Of a stretch of DNA of 64,000 bases, positions 18,359-28,800 are shown piece by piece; the stretch's first letter is position 1; the number at the start of each line of letters is the position of its first letter. The notes beneath the pieces were generated by a model. The model was not told the DNA's origin and searched no databases. It saw only the letters and a program-made list of their open reading frames with translations. This DNA comes from CAMLDH01 sp966250375. GTDB taxonomy: Bacteria; Pseudomonadota; Gammaproteobacteria; Burkholderiales; Burkholderiaceae_D. The stretch lies in the NCBI GenBank assembly GCA_966250375.1, contig CBINHE010000005.1:13737-77736 (forward strand), written 5' to 3'. Both the position numbers and the translations under genes were made by a program.

Positions 18359-20005
18359 ATGCACCAATCTGCTCTGCAAGATGCTCCGGCGTTTCAAGCA
18401 CTTCAATTGCATCATGCCACTGCAAAAAACTGGCAGTTGCGTGAATTGTTCGCCGGAGATCCCCAACGCTTCGCAAAACTGTCCATTGCGGCGGCTGGCC
18501 TCTTTCTCGATTATTCCAAAAACCGGCTGAATGAAACCACCTTGCAAATGCTGTTGTCACTCGCGCGCGAGCGCGGTGTCGACGTGCAACGCGATGCCAT
18601 GTTTGCCGGCGATAAAATCAATGTGACGGAACATCGAGCAGTGCTGCATACTGCGTTGCGTGCCCCGCACGGCGATTTGCTGCACATCGACGGTCAGGAT
18701 ATCAATCATGATGTTCATGCCGTATTGGCGCGTATCAAATCCTTCAGCACGCGTGTTCGCCGTGGCGACTGGCTGGGATATACCGGAAAACCGATTACCG
18801 ACATCGTCAATATCGGCATCGGCGGCTCCCACTTGGGACCAGAAATGGTGTGTCGCGCGCTGCGCAGCTTTGTCCACCCACGCCTCTCTTTACATTTCGT
18901 CGCCAATGCCGATGGACATGATCTCGATGCGACGCTCTCTCGCGTCAATCCGGAAACCACATTGTTCGTCATCGCGTCCAAGACCTTTACGACTGCGGAG
19001 ACCATGCTCAATGCGCAGTCCGCTCGCACGTGGTTCTTGCAGTACGGCAGCGTAGGGGATTTGCCCAAGCATTTTGTCGCGGTATCGACCAACAGCCAAG
19101 CCGTTACAGCCTTTGGCATCGATCCGGCCAACATGTTCCAATTCTGGGATTGGGTGGGCGGACGTTATTCAATCTGGTCCGCAATCGGCCTCTCGGTGGC
19201 GCTGGCGGTCGGCTTCGGTCATTTCTCGGAATTCCTTGCCGGCGCGCACGCAATGGATGAACATTTCCGTCATGCGCCACTCGAACAAAACATGCCTGTG
19301 CTCTTGGCATTGATTGGCATGTGGTACCGCAACTTTTTCGGCAGCACATCGATTTCGATCGCACCTTACCATCAGGATTTGAACCAGTTTACCGCCTATC
19401 TGCAGCAGCTTGAAATGGAAAGCAATGGCAAAAGCGTAGCCCACGATGGCTCGCCGCTGAGTATTGGCACTTGTCCGGTGATATGGGGCGATGTAGGCAC
19501 CAATGGGCAGCATGCGTATTTCCAACTGCTGCACCAAGGTACCGACATCATTCCGGTTGACTTCATTGCTGCACTAAAGCCCAGCCATGGGCTGCCCGAC
19601 CATCATGCGGCACTGCTGGCCAATTGCTTTGCACAGTCGGAAGCATTCATGCGCGGCAAGACCGCAGACGAAGTGCGTACCGAATTGCAGAATCAAGCCT
19701 TGCCCCCCGATGTAATCAACGCATTGACGCCTCACAAAACATTCCCCGGCAATCGCCCCAGCAACACCTTGTTGATGGATGCGCTGACACCGGCGACCTT
19801 GGGCGCGTTGATTGCGCTCTATGAACACAAGGTTTTTGTACAAGGCGTGATATGGAGCATCAACAGTTTTGACCAATGGGGCGTGGAATTGGGCAAGGTA
19901 TTGGCGAAAAACATTCACGCAGAACTGATTGGACAATCGCAACCGGAAGCGCACGATGGCTCCACCAATGGTTTGATCGCGCGTGCCAAGGCTGCTGTGC
20001 GTTAG
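18359..20005 (+). CDS. pgi: Glucose-6-phosphate isomerase
   Basis: A 548-residue phosphoglucose isomerase, interconverting glucose-6-phosphate and fructose-6-phosphate. Visible family signatures are NIGIGGSHLGPEMVCRAL, SKTFTTAETMLNAQ, the NGQHAYFQLLHQGT block with the catalytic glutamate region, and the C-terminal SINSFDQWGVELGK signature with the active-site lysine. Length is normal. It is divergent from edd and lies upstream of zwf, so all upper sugar-phosphate steps of the cluster sit together. Its stop codon overlaps the first base pair of a large inverted repeat. Confidence 0.95.
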   Translation: MHQSALQDAPAFQALQLHHATAKNWQLRELFAGDPQRFAKLSIAAAGLFLDYSKNRLNETTLQMLLSLARERGVDVQRDAMFAGDKINVTEHRAVLHTALRAPHGDLLHIDGQDINHDVHAVLARIKSFSTRVRRGDWLGYTGKPITDIVNIGIGGSHLGPEMVCRALRSFVHPRLSLHFVANADGHDLDATLSRVNPETTLFVIASKTFTTAETMLNAQSARTWFLQYGSVGDLPKHFVAVSTNSQAVTAFGIDPANMFQFWDWVGGRYSIWSAIGLSVALAVGFGHFSEFLAGAHAMDEHFRHAPLEQNMPVLLALIGMWYRNFFGSTSISIAPYHQDLNQFTAYLQQLEMESNGKSVAHDGSPLSIGTCPVIWGDVGTNGQHAYFQLLHQGTDIIPVDFIAALKPSHGLPDHHAALLANCFAQSEAFMRGKTADEVRTELQNQALPPDVINALTPHKTFPGNRPSNTLLMDALTPATLGALIALYEHKVFVQGVIWSINSFDQWGVELGKVLAKNIHAELIGQSQPEAHDGSTNGLIARAKAAVR

Positions 20006-20161
20006 AGTCTATCCCAATAGGGAGCTGCCTTGGATTGCGGTCCATCAGGGGCGCGGACAAGGCGGGAGGAGGACACATAGCGAGCTATGTTACGACGAGC
20101 AACGCCGTCCCCGCTCCTGAGGGGCTGCAAGCCAAGGTTGATCACTACTGGGATAGACTCT
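20004..20161. repeat. Large inverted repeat with shared core, copy 2
   Basis: Terminal arms AGAGTCTATCCCA and TGGGATAGACTCT enclose nested pairing (TGCCTTGG with CCAAGG, CAGGGGCGCGGAC with GTCCCCGCTCCTG) and a core that on the minus strand reads GTTGCTCGTCGTAACATAG followed by CTCGCTATG and TCCTCCTCCCGCCTTG. The core is shared with copies at 10593 and 32319. It fills most of the pgi-zwf gap. Confidence 0.75.
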
Positions 20162-20201
20162 TAGCCCATAACGCGTCATTAAATTCTTATATTTGAACAT
20201 C

Positions 20202-21674
20202 ATGGTTCTTTCAGATTTCGACTTGGTGTTGTTTGGCGGCGGCGGCGACTTGGCAATGCGTAAGCTCCTGCCTGCAATGTATGCACGGGAACGTGTCAAG
20301 GGCTTGCCGACGACAGCACGCATCGTGTGCGTCGGACGCCACGAGCTGACGCAAGAAGAATTTATGAAAGAAGTCAATGGCGCGTCAAAGCCACATATTT
20401 CAGCAGAAGCCTTCGACCATGAGGTATGGAACAGTTTCTGTGCACGCATCGTTTATGTGCAACTGGATGCGAACAATGGCGCCACTTACCAGTCGCTAGT
20501 TGCCGCGACGCGTACCGATCCGGCGATCATCCGCGTTTTCTATCTTGCAACGCCACCCACCCTGTTTGCAAAAATTTGCCACAATCTGGCCGAATGCGGC
20601 CTGGCTACGTCGAATTCGCGCGTGGTCCTTGAAAAGCCGCTCGGCCGCGATCTTGCCAGCGCCCGGCAAATCAATGCCGAAGTCGGCCGCGTATTTGAGG
20701 AATCGCAAATCTTCCGCATCGATCACTACCTCGGCAAAGAGGCAGTGCAAAACCTGTTGGCACTGCGTTTTGGCAATGTGCTGTTCGAACCCTTGTGGCG
20801 GCGCGAATGGATTTCAGATGTACAAATCACGATCGCAGAAGAACTCGGCGTCGGCAACCGCATCGGTTACTACGATACCTCGGGCGCGCTGCGCGACATG
20901 CTGCAGAACCACTTGCTACAGTTGTTATGCATCGTCGCGATGGAGTCGCCGGTGTCAATCACGCCCGATGCAGTACGCGACGAGAAGCTGAAAGTGCTGC
21001 GCTCGCTCAAATGCTTCACGCCGACCACCCTCGCGCAAAACGTGATTCGCGGCCAATACCGCAGCGGCCATGTCAATGGCGTCGAAGTGCCGGGTTACCG
21101 CAAGGAACCGGGTGCCAATCCGAATTCGCGCACCGAAACCTTCGTCGCGCTCAAGGCCGAGATCAATACCTGGCGCTGGGCCGGCGTACCGTTTTATCTG
21201 CGCACCGGCAAGCGCATGGCGGACCAATTGGCCGAGATCGTCGTGCGTTTCAAGCCGATTCCGCATTCCATTTTTGCGCAATCGACCAGCAGCTTCCAGC
21301 CGAACTGCCTGGTGATCCGTTTGCAGCCGGACGAGGGATTGCAACTGAACCTGATGGCCAAGACGCCAGGCGACGGCATGCGCCTGAAACCAGTGGAACT
21401 GGAGCTGGATTTCCGCGAGACCTTCAAGACGCCGCGCATGGAAGCATATGAACGTTTACTGCTGGACGTATTGCGTGGACAATTGACGCTTTTCATGCGT
21501 AGCGATGAACTGGAAGCTGCGTGGGCATGGGTGGAGCCGATTCTGGATTTCTGGGAACAGGAAGAAGACGATCCGATGCCGTACACTGCCGGCACCTGGG
21601 GTCCGGCCGCTGCCAGCGCATTGATCGGACGCGATGGATTGCAATGGCGCGAAGAGGCGCTGCCTGAATTGTGA
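20202..21674 (+). CDS. zwf: Glucose-6-phosphate 1-dehydrogenase
   Basis: A 490-residue enzyme oxidising glucose-6-phosphate to 6-phosphogluconolactone with NAD(P)+. The nucleotide-binding opening FGGGGDLAMRKLLPAMY and the active-site signature RIDHYLGKEAVQN are intact. ATG 20202 is used; an in-frame TTG three codons upstream is possible, and neither has a clear Shine-Dalgarno sequence. hexR starts seven bases after the stop. No 6-phosphogluconolactonase (pgl) gene is next to it, unlike in many relatives, so that step must be encoded elsewhere or be spontaneous. Confidence 0.95.
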   Translation: MVLSDFDLVLFGGGGDLAMRKLLPAMYARERVKGLPTTARIVCVGRHELTQEEFMKEVNGASKPHISAEAFDHEVWNSFCARIVYVQLDANNGATYQSLVAATRTDPAIIRVFYLATPPTLFAKICHNLAECGLATSNSRVVLEKPLGRDLASARQINAEVGRVFEESQIFRIDHYLGKEAVQNLLALRFGNVLFEPLWRREWISDVQITIAEELGVGNRIGYYDTSGALRDMLQNHLLQLLCIVAMESPVSITPDAVRDEKLKVLRSLKCFTPTTLAQNVIRGQYRSGHVNGVEVPGYRKEPGANPNSRTETFVALKAEINTWRWAGVPFYLRTGKRMADQLAEIVVRFKPIPHSIFAQSTSSFQPNCLVIRLQPDEGLQLNLMAKTPGDGMRLKPVELELDFRETFKTPRMEAYERLLLDVLRGQLTLFMRSDELEAAWAWVEPILDFWEQEEDDPMPYTAGTWGPAAASALIGRDGLQWREEALPEL

Positions 21675-21680
21675 GAACAC

Positions 21681-22535
21681 ATGCTGTTAGATTCAATCCG
21701 CACCCATCTTGATTCGCTATCGAAGTCAGAGAGAAAAGTTGCGCTCGCGGTATTGAAAAATCCTGAACTGGCCATTGCGGAAAACATTACCGCGCTAGCC
21801 AGGAACGCGCAGGTATCCGAACCGACGGTTGTACGCTTTTGCCGCGCGATCGGCTATGACGGCTGGCAAGAGTTCAAGCTGAAACTCGCGCAAGGCTTGG
21901 CGCTCGCGCTGCCCGGCGCGGATGAATCGCCGATGCAGGACGACCTCGCGTCCGACCTGGTCAATAAAATCTGCAGCCGCTCGATCAACACCCTGCTCGA
22001 CCTGCGCAACAATCTGCGCCCGGAAGCCATCCAGCGCGCGCTCGATGTACTGGTGCAATCGAACAAGATCGAATTCTATGGGCAGGGCACGTCCGGCGTA
22101 GTCGCGGCCGATGCGCAGCACAAGTTCTTCCGCTCCGGCGTGCCGACGGTCGCGTACAGCGATCCGCATATCCACAGCATTTCAGCATCGCTGCTAAAAA
22201 AAGGCGATACGGTCGTCGCCATCTCGCAACGCGGCAACAGCGCCGCACTGCTGCGCAGCGTGCAACTGGCGCGCAAGATGGAAGCCGACATCATTGCCCT
22301 CACCCCGAGTGGCACGCCGCTGGCGGAACTGGCGACAGTGCTGGTGCCGATCGACCTGAGCTTCAATACTGATCCGTACACGCCGCTCTCGGCACGTCTG
22401 GCGCACCTGGTCGTGATCGACATCCTGGCGGTGGGATTGGCGCTGAAGCGCGGTCCTGAGTTTCGCAGCAAGATGCAAAATGCGCAAAAGGCGCTGCAAA
22501 AATTCGATATGCAATTCGACTCGTTCTTTCGCTGA
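21681..22535 (+). CDS. hexR: RpiR/HexR-family transcriptional regulator
   Basis: A 284-residue regulator with an N-terminal RpiR-type helix-turn-helix (residues 1-77, [20 protein letters not shown]) and a C-terminal SIS sugar-phosphate domain (about 125-255, [30 protein letters not shown]). Family member HexR represses Entner-Doudoroff and zwf genes and is released by KDPG. The position between zwf and tal and the candidate operators in the edd/pgi region support this role. It is probably co-transcribed with zwf. Confidence 0.9.
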   Translation: MLLDSIRTHLDSLSKSERKVALAVLKNPELAIAENITALARNAQVSEPTVVRFCRAIGYDGWQEFKLKLAQGLALALPGADESPMQDDLASDLVNKICSRSINTLLDLRNNLRPEAIQRALDVLVQSNKIEFYGQGTSGVVAADAQHKFFRSGVPTVAYSDPHIHSISASLLKKGDTVVAISQRGNSAALLRSVQLARKMEADIIALTPSGTPLAELATVLVPIDLSFNTDPYTPLSARLAHLVVIDILAVGLALKRGPEFRSKMQNAQKALQKFDMQFDSFFR

Positions 22536-22596
22536 CAGGGCGATGGCTACAATAACTTCCGTTGTCACTCGGCCACGTCTTCTACCCTCTTCCATC

Positions 22597-23532
22597 ATGA
22601 ACCAACTCGAACAACTGAAGCAATACACCACCATCGTTGCCGACACCGGCGATTTCCAGTCCATCAAGGCATACGCACCGCGCGATGCAACCACCAATCC
22701 ATCGCTGATTTTAAAAGCGGTGCAAAAAGAGGAATACCAGCCACTGCTGGCGAAGGCTGTGCGCGACCATGCGGGCAAATCAACCGGTGAAATCATCGAC
22801 CAATTGCTGATCGCATTCGGCAAGGAAATCCAGAACATCATCCCCGGTCGCGTATCGACCGAAACCGATGCGCGCCTGTCGTTCGACACGCAAGGCACAA
22901 TCGCCAAAGGCCGCGCGTTGATCGCACTATACGAAGCGGCCGACATCCCGCGCGAACGCGTGCTGATCAAGATCGCATCAACCTGGGAAGGCATACGCGC
23001 TGCAGAAGTGCTGGAAAAGGAAGGCATCCGCTGCAACATGACCTTGCTGTTCGCGCTGCCGCAAGCGATCGCCTGCGCGGAAGCGGGCGCCCAACTGATC
23101 TCGCCTTTTGTCGGCCGCATCCATGACTGGTATAAAAAATCGACCGGGCAGGAATACGCCGGCGCGGATGATCCCGGTGTGCAATCAGTGAAGCGGATTT
23201 ATACCTACTATCGCAAGTTCGGCTATAAAACCGAAGTGATGGGAGCCAGTTTTCGCAACACGTCGCAGATTACCGAACTTGCCGGTTGCGACCTGCTGAC
23301 GATCAGCCCTGAACTATTGCAAAAATTGACTGAAGGCGATACCCCTATCACGCGCAAGCTCAGCCCGGAGGCGGCGCAATCGGCAGACATGCAAAAGCTG
23401 GCGCTGGATGAGAAGACCTTCCGTCTCATGCTGAATGAGGATGCGATGGGCACGGAAAAGCTGGCGGAAGGAATTCGTTTGTTCTGTGCGGATGCGGTCA
23501 AGCTGGAAAAGATGATTGACGCATTGCGCTGA
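22597..23532 (+). CDS. tal: Transaldolase
   Basis: A 311-residue TalB-type transaldolase of the pentose phosphate pathway. The N-terminal signature [12 protein letters not shown] and the Schiff-base lysine in [19 protein letters not shown] are present, as is the phosphate-binding [19 protein letters not shown] region. The frame continues upstream over the end of hexR, but [18 protein letters not shown] at 22597 is the family start and gives the usual length. It lies 61 bases behind hexR and probably ends the zwf-hexR-tal operon. Confidence 0.95.
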   Translation: MNQLEQLKQYTTIVADTGDFQSIKAYAPRDATTNPSLILKAVQKEEYQPLLAKAVRDHAGKSTGEIIDQLLIAFGKEIQNIIPGRVSTETDARLSFDTQGTIAKGRALIALYEAADIPRERVLIKIASTWEGIRAAEVLEKEGIRCNMTLLFALPQAIACAEAGAQLISPFVGRIHDWYKKSTGQEYAGADDPGVQSVKRIYTYYRKFGYKTEVMGASFRNTSQITELAGCDLLTISPELLQKLTEGDTPITRKLSPEAAQSADMQKLALDEKTFRLMLNEDAMGTEKLAEGIRLFCADAVKLEKMIDALR

Positions 23533-23663
23533 CCTGCATTGACTCGTACTCGAGACGACGCGTCATATCAGAAGTGGCGAAAACACGGTATCGATGAAGG
23601 ACGGCAATCAATAAGTAGAGCAGGATGAGGATGGGTTTTATCTTGCCGCTTTTAACCCATCCT

Positions 23664-23790
23664 CCCTTGCAGGGCACACACAGGCTTGCAAGCCTGTGCC
23701 GTTCCGCAAGCAGTCGGAGGGCGCATTGCCTTGCAAGGCAATGCCGTTGCGCAGGCGTGGAGCAGTGCTCCACGAATTCCCTGCTTCACC
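23664..23790 (-). repeat. Twin-hairpin dispersed repeat, copy B (three stems)
   Basis: On the minus strand: GGTGAAGCAGGGAATTCG, stem CGTGGAGCA/TGCTCCACG, linker CCTGCGCAACG, stem GCATTGC-CTTGCAAG-GCAATGC, then an additional stem CACAGG-CTTGCAAG-CCTGTG and CCCTGCAAGGG. Stem sequences differ from copy A on both sides while keeping pairing. Confidence 0.8.
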
Positions 23791-23958
23791 ATGTCGCATG
23801 AAACCCTTGCTCCCCCCTAATCCTCCGCCGGGCGCCTTCTTTGAAGGGGCAGGAAATTCCTTTCGCTGTCAAAAAACTTTTGGCCACTTGCTTATTGATT
23901 TTTCCTTAATTCGCGACAGCGAATTGCGGCTCTTCTCACCCCTTGGGAGAGGAACGGG

Positions 23959-24042
23959 GGTGTAGCAGGGATTTCGTGGTGCATGCACCACGCCTGCGAA
24001 ACGGTATCCGCTTGCAAGCGGATACGCGCACTGCAAGTGAGG
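23959..24042 (+). repeat. Twin-hairpin dispersed repeat, copy C
   Basis: Plus strand: GGTGTAGCAGGGATTTCG, stem CGTGGTGC/GCACCACG, linker CCTGCGAAACG, stem GTATCCG-CTTGCAAG-CGGATAC. Both stems are fully paired yet differ in sequence from copies A and B. Confidence 0.8.
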
Positions 24043-24043
24043 G

Positions 24044-24083
24044 ATTGAGCGTTCTGACTGTCATCCATTATGGAACGCTCAAT
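24044..24083. terminator. Hairpin downstream of ankyrin gene (distal)
   Basis: Arms ATTGAGCGTTC (24044-24054) and GAACGCTCAAT (24073-24083) are perfect inverted repeats. It is the second of two strong hairpins after the ankyrin gene; the T-run is weak. Confidence 0.4.
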
Positions 24084-24084
24084 A

Positions 24085-24136
24085 GTAAGCGCCAATTTCA
24101 CCGCCCTTTGATAGAGGCTTCAAAATTGGCGCTTAC
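24085..24136 (-). terminator. Hairpin overlapping the ankyrin gene stop codon
   Basis: Arms GTAAGCGCCAATTT (24085-24098) and AAATTGGCGCTTAC (24123-24136) pair over 14 bases and include the stop codon at 24133-24135 in one arm. A terminator or RNA-stabilising hairpin is plausible. Confidence 0.45.
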
Positions 24137-25083
24137 GTTGATAATGCCCCCGCGAGGTGAACGGATATCCCATTCCATTCCTTTTCTTGAAGCATCGTAT
24201 AAGGCAAGGTAATGCTTGACAGTATCTTCTTTGCCTCAATATAAGTGATGTTAAGCAAGTCGGCTGGTTTCTGCCCCTGATTGTTTGTTATCGTAATATC
24301 AGCGCCAGCGTTCTTCAGCTTTTCGACCAATCCAAGATCTCTGTGAACAGCCGCATAATGAAGTGGAGTATTACCTTTCGAGTCTTGTGCGTTGATTATC
24401 CTTGTGTCTTTTGCCGCGCGTTCCAATAATGCATTAATGATAACACCAAAAGAAGTTGCATTTTCATTGCCGCTATCTCGATCTCGGTGCGTGTAGCCCT
24501 TCACAATCGCAAAATGCAGAGGCATTTTAGAACGAGCATCTCCAATACTTATATCGACCTCTGGATGTTGAACAAAGCATAGAGCCGCCTCTGTTTGAGC
24601 ATTAGCGATCGCCCACATCAAAGGCGTATTTTTAAACGTATTACCTCGAGCATTTGGGTTGGCGCCTTTTTCAATATACAAATTTATGATTTTTTTATAC
24701 TCAATCCATGCTTGCTCGAACCGTTTCTCGGAAATTTCCCGAGTACCAACCATTGCCAAATATATCAACGGAGCAGGAAGTGGACCATCGCAAGAATTTA
24801 AATAAGGCAGGTATAACGGATTGGCTAGTAGTGTTTCTGCTTCTTGATAGGTTTTAACACAATTCAACTGCTGAAGAATTGCCGATGGAGGATAAAAAAA
24901 TACTCGCTCTATGGTGCGGCGGGCAGAATTAAGCCAATTTCGCAAAGATGACGGGTGAGAGCCAAGCTGAAGTGCATTATCCGGTGCCCTTTCACTTACT
25001 GGATTCAATGGCGCTTGCCTACCTTTGTCGATAGATGGAAGTGTCGGTGCATTTATCTTAAAAATATCAGGGCGGTTTAGCAT
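24133..25083 (-). CDS. Ankyrin-repeat protein, candidate type III effector
   Basis: A 316-residue protein with at least three ankyrin repeats in its C-terminal half (about residues 145-290): NTPLMWAIANAQTEAALCFV, MPLHFAIVKG and GNTPLHYAAVHRDLGLVEKL with NAGADITI. No signal peptide or membrane helix. The N-terminal 60 residues are Pro/Ser/Asn-rich and uncharged, as in many T3SS substrates. The gene is visibly more AT-rich than its neighbours, suggesting transfer. It overlaps the preceding small chaperone-like ORF by seven bases, and a HrpL-type box lies upstream of that ORF. Ankyrin proteins of intracellular or plant-associated bacteria often act on host proteins; that role is inferred here. 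Confidence 0.8.
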   Translation of the reverse strand: MLNRPDIFKINAPTLPSIDKGRQAPLNPVSERAPDNALQLGSHPSSLRNWLNSARRTIERVFFYPPSAILQQLNCVKTYQEAETLLANPLYLPYLNSCDGPLPAPLIYLAMVGTREISEKRFEQAWIEYKKIINLYIEKGANPNARGNTFKNTPLMWAIANAQTEAALCFVQHPEVDISIGDARSKMPLHFAIVKGYTHRDRDSGNENATSFGVIINALLERAAKDTRIINAQDSKGNTPLHYAAVHRDLGLVEKLKNAGADITITNNQGQKPADLLNITYIEAKKILSSITLPYTMLQEKEWNGISVHLAGALST

Positions 25084-25292
25084 AGGGCATTCTTGATCGA
25101 GCTATAGTCGGTTTGTTCCAGGCAATTAAGGTTCAGCATGTGTGCCAGATATGCCAGACGCTTCTCTGGTGCTGACGGTAGGTGGTCGAGGAGGACGTAA
25201 ATGAACAGCTCTTCCTGTTCGGTCACGCGTTCCAGGTACAGTTCTGTACTGTCCTGCAGACGCATTCCCGCCGTGCCGGCTTCGCCCAACAC
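25077..25292 (-). CDS. Small ORF resembling a CesT-type type III chaperone (N-terminally short)
   Basis: A 71-residue ORF starting at GTG 25292. MRLQDSTELYLERVTEQEELFIYVLLDHLP followed by LAYLAHMLNLNCL (shown in parts: MRLQDSTELYLERV, EQEELFIYVLLDHLP, RLAYLAHMLNLN) fits the middle of CesT/Tir chaperones, where beta strands are followed by a helix ending in LL-ANL. The usual first 20-25 residues and the last strand-helix part are missing; a stop codon precedes the ORF in frame. It is acidic and overlaps the ankyrin gene, the classic chaperone-effector arrangement. No Shine-Dalgarno sequence is seen. It could be truncated, non-functional, or an unusually short chaperone. Confidence 0.45.
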   Translation of the reverse strand: MLGEAGTAGMRLQDSTELYLERVTEQEELFIYVLLDHLPSAPEKRLAYLAHMLNLNCLEQTDYSSIKNALC

Positions 25293-25317
25293 GAGGTTGA
25301 TGATGATTTATTGCAAA

Positions 25318-25345
25318 TGAGTGGCAGCTGACAGCGTAAAGTTCC
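25318..25345 (-). promoter_or_regulatory. HrpL-type hrp box upstream of the chaperone-like/ankyrin pair
   Basis: On the minus strand TGGAACT is followed by 15 bases and CCACTCA. Only the last base of the -35 half differs from consensus GGAACC-N15/16-CCACNNA. It ends 26 bases from the GTG of the chaperone-like ORF. Confidence 0.7.
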
Positions 25346-25401
25346 ATCGCGGACAACGGAAAATCGCTCGTCCCGATGCTGGATCGCCGTGCGAACGCGC
25401 T

Positions 25402-25653
25402 TTATGCCACCAGTGCGGATGGCGCAACCGCCTGTCTCGGGGTGATATTCCAAGGCAGCAATTGCTCCAGCTCTTGGCGGGCCTTGAGCGGCGGCATCGT
25501 TTCAAATACGTGAAGCAAATACCGGTAAGGATCGAGCCCATTCGCCACCGCCGTTTGTACCAGACTGTGCATGACCGCAATCGTGCGCGCCCCTTCCGGC
25601 CGGTCGGCGATGTTATTGCCTATCGATAACCGGCCATCGCGGAGATAAACCAT
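25402..25653 (-). pseudogene. IS66-family transposase remnant (C-terminal end)
   Basis: The 83 codons VYLRDGRLSIGNNIADRPEG, AVMHSLVQTAVANGLDPYRYL and LEQLLPWNITP match the C-terminus of IS66 TnpC (YLxDGRLxIDNNxAER, LIxTAKANGLxPYxYL, LLPW). The rest of the transposase and the accessory ORFs are absent. The frame can be followed weakly upstream to about 25690. It ends about 57 bases from the hrp box, so the insertion decayed next to the effector promoter. Confidence 0.75.
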
Positions 25654-25854
25654 TACGCCATCCGGTTTTACCGCATTTTCAGCCCATCCTGCCGCCTCCC
25701 CTAAAGGAAAGAGAATCCTATGGCTATGCCAACTGACGGGTAATGATCAGGACAGAGTGACGAATACTTTTGTTGCGCCCCGATCCGCGTCATAATCTCT
25801 GCGTATCTGTTGCTTTTTATCACTATCCGCAGCGTGCCGGGAGAAATGAACATA

Positions 25855-28800
25855 ATGAGAAATTCCAATAGCAACTTGTCCCGGCTCTCACTCCACCGCT
25901 GGCTGACGCTGGGCATATTCATCGTCTTCGCCGCAACCCTTGTCGTTTATACCTGGGCAGAAAAGCAGATCAATCGTGCCAATGCGTTGCGGCAGCAGTC
26001 ATTTTTTCTGGCTAACGAGTTGCGCCAGTCATCTGATGACCTTACACGGATGGTTCGCACCTATGTGGTGACCGGCGACTCCATCTACAAGCGAAAATAT
26101 GAGGAAATCCTCGACATCCGCGATGGCAAGAAGCCCCGCCCGGTCAACGACCAAAACATCTACTGGGATCTGGTGCTGGCCGACGACCAGCGCCCGCGCC
26201 CGGCGGAACCAGTGCCCCCCTTGCTGGAGTTGATGCGGCAGACCAGCTTCACTGAAGAAGAATTAGCCAAGCTCGTGGAGGCCAAGACCAATTCGGATGC
26301 GCTCACGCGCATCGAATTTGCCGCGATGGCGCTGATCGAATCAGCCAACCCGCCAACCGAGGCCAACCGCGCCAAGGCAATTCATATGCTCCATGACGCA
26401 GCCTACCACCAGGCCAAGTCTGACATCATGCGGCCAATCAGCCAGTTTCATCGCATGGCGGATCAGCGTACGCTGGAGGCGATTCATGCTGCCCAAGCCT
26501 GCGCCACATGGATGCGTCTGACCTTTACCCTATTTGGCTTGCTGCTGCTCCCCCTGCTCTGGAGTGCGCGGCGGGCCTTGCATGCGATTCTGGGCGGATC
26601 GGTAAATGAGCTGCACGCGCGCATCGCTCGCCTCGGCAGCGGGGATTTTTCATCCGCCATCCCGTTTGCCCCAGGCATGGAAAACAGTGTGTTGGGCTGG
26701 TTATCGGAAACGAAAATCAATCTCGCCCGGATCGACGCGCAGCGCAAGGATGCCGAAGCGCGAAACCAGCGTATCAACCAGCTTTACGCCGCTTTGAGCC
26801 AGTGTAATCAGGCCATCGTGCGCTGCACCAGCGAGACGGAATTGTTCGCGCAAGCCTGCCGCGTCGTAGTGGACTTCGGCGGCATGAAGATGGCGTGGAT
26901 CGGCGTGCTTGACGAAAAAAGTAACCAGGTCAGGCCGATTGCATCCTTTGGCAGTGGCACGGAATATCTGGACGGGCTGCAAATTTCGGTGAACGCCGAT
27001 GATCCATCCGGACGCGGCCCGACTGGCACGGCGTTTCGCGAAAACCGGCCGTTCTGGTGTCAGGATTTCCAGCATGACACCGCCAGCGAGGCGTGGCATG
27101 AGCGTGGCGCACAGTTCCGCTGGAGTGCATCCGCCGCACTTCCGCTGCATCGTGATAATGTTGTCAAGTTGGTTTTCAACCTGTATGCCGACGTAACCAA
27201 CGCCTTCGATGAAGAGGTGCGCAACCTGCTGGTGGAAATGGCGGCGGACATTGACTATGCGCTGAAAAGCTTTGCGCGCGAAGCGCAACGTGAGCAGGCA
27301 GAAGAGGCGTTACGAGAGAGCGAACAGCGCTTGCGGACCATCATCGAGACGGAGCCGGAATGCATCAATGTTCTTGACAGCGACGGCCGGCTCCTGGAGA
27401 TGAACGCTGCGGGCCTCGCCATGTTCGAAGCAGATTCTCTGGAGGAGGCGCAACAGCACAATCTCGTAGACTTTCTTCTTCCCGAGTATCGTGATTCTTT
27501 TATCGCTTTGCATAGGCGCGTGATTCGTGGCGAAAGTGGGATTTTGGAGTTCGAAATCAAAGGACTCGGCGGAACGCAGCGCTGGCTTGAAATTTTTGCT
27601 GCGCCAATGCGTAGCACGAACGGCAAAACCATAATGCTGCTTGGTATCACCCGAGACATTACCGCGCGCAAAGAGGCCGAGGAACGTATTCAATACCTGG
27701 CACATTTCGATGCCCTCACCGGACTGCCGAACCGCGCTCAGCTGGACGATCGCGCCAAATACGCCATCAGTCTGGCGCAGCGGAGTCAAGGGCCGGTGGC
27801 ATTAATGTTGCTCGATCTCGATCACTTCAAGGACATCAACGACACGCTTGGCCACAGCATCGGCGATGTCTTGCTGATCGAACTGGCCAGACGGCTGCGA
27901 CTGGCGTTGCGCGAGGAAGACATGGTGTCTCGCCTTGGCGGGGATGAATTCATCTTCCTGCTGCACGACACTGATGCGCGCGGCGCTGCGCAAGTAGCGC
28001 AGACGCTGTTGGATGTCATCGCCGCGCCCTATCGAATAGAGCACTATGATTTGAACGTGAGCGGATCGATCGGCATTGCTCTTTATCCCGATGACGGCAC
28101 GGATCTGGAAACCCTTTCCAAGAGCGCCGATGCCGCCATGTATCACGTCAAGCAGGAAGGCCGTCACGGCTACCGTTTCTTTACCGCGGAAATGCAGGTC
28201 CGTTCGGCGCGCCACCTGCAATTGGTCAATGCGCTACGCCAGGCACTGGAACGCGACCAACTGGAGGTGCACTACCAGCCACAGGTATCCATGCAGGACG
28301 GGTGCATCATCGGGGCGGAAGCTCTGCTGCGCTGGACGCATCCGGAACTAGGCTCGGTATCGCCAGCGGAATTCATTCCCGCCGCAGAAGACAGCGGACT
28401 GATCCTGCCGATTGGGGAGTGGGTGCTAAGACGCGCAGCGCGGCAGGCAAAGTCCTGGATGCAGGATGGCCTTGCCCCACTGATCATGGCGGTGAATCTC
28501 TCCGCAGTGCAGTTCCGCCATTCCGACCTGCCCAATCTAGTCACGCGCATCCTTGACGAAGAGGGTTTGCCGCCGGAATATCTGGAGTTGGAGCTGACCG
28601 AGGGCGTAGCGATGCACGACCCGCAAGGCGCCATCGCCATGATGAACAACCTGCACGAGCGCGGCGTGCGCATGTCGATCGACGATTTCGGCACCGGCTA
28701 CTCATCGTTGAGCCACCTGAAGAAATTCAAGGTGTACAAACTCAAGATCGACCAGTCCTTCGTGCGCGACATCAGCACCGATCCGGAAGACAGGGCTATT

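Larger units (their letters stand above)
23533..24084. other. Repeat-rich intergenic region after tal
   Basis: About 550 bases without a credible gene. They contain copies B (three hairpins) and C of the twin-hairpin repeat and the first of two hairpins that follow the ankyrin gene. Short open frames here are built from the repeats. Confidence 0.75.

Noticed and set aside
23696..23965. 89-codon ORF between tal and the ankyrin gene
   Set aside because: It consists of the palindromic repeat copies read through and has no coding character.
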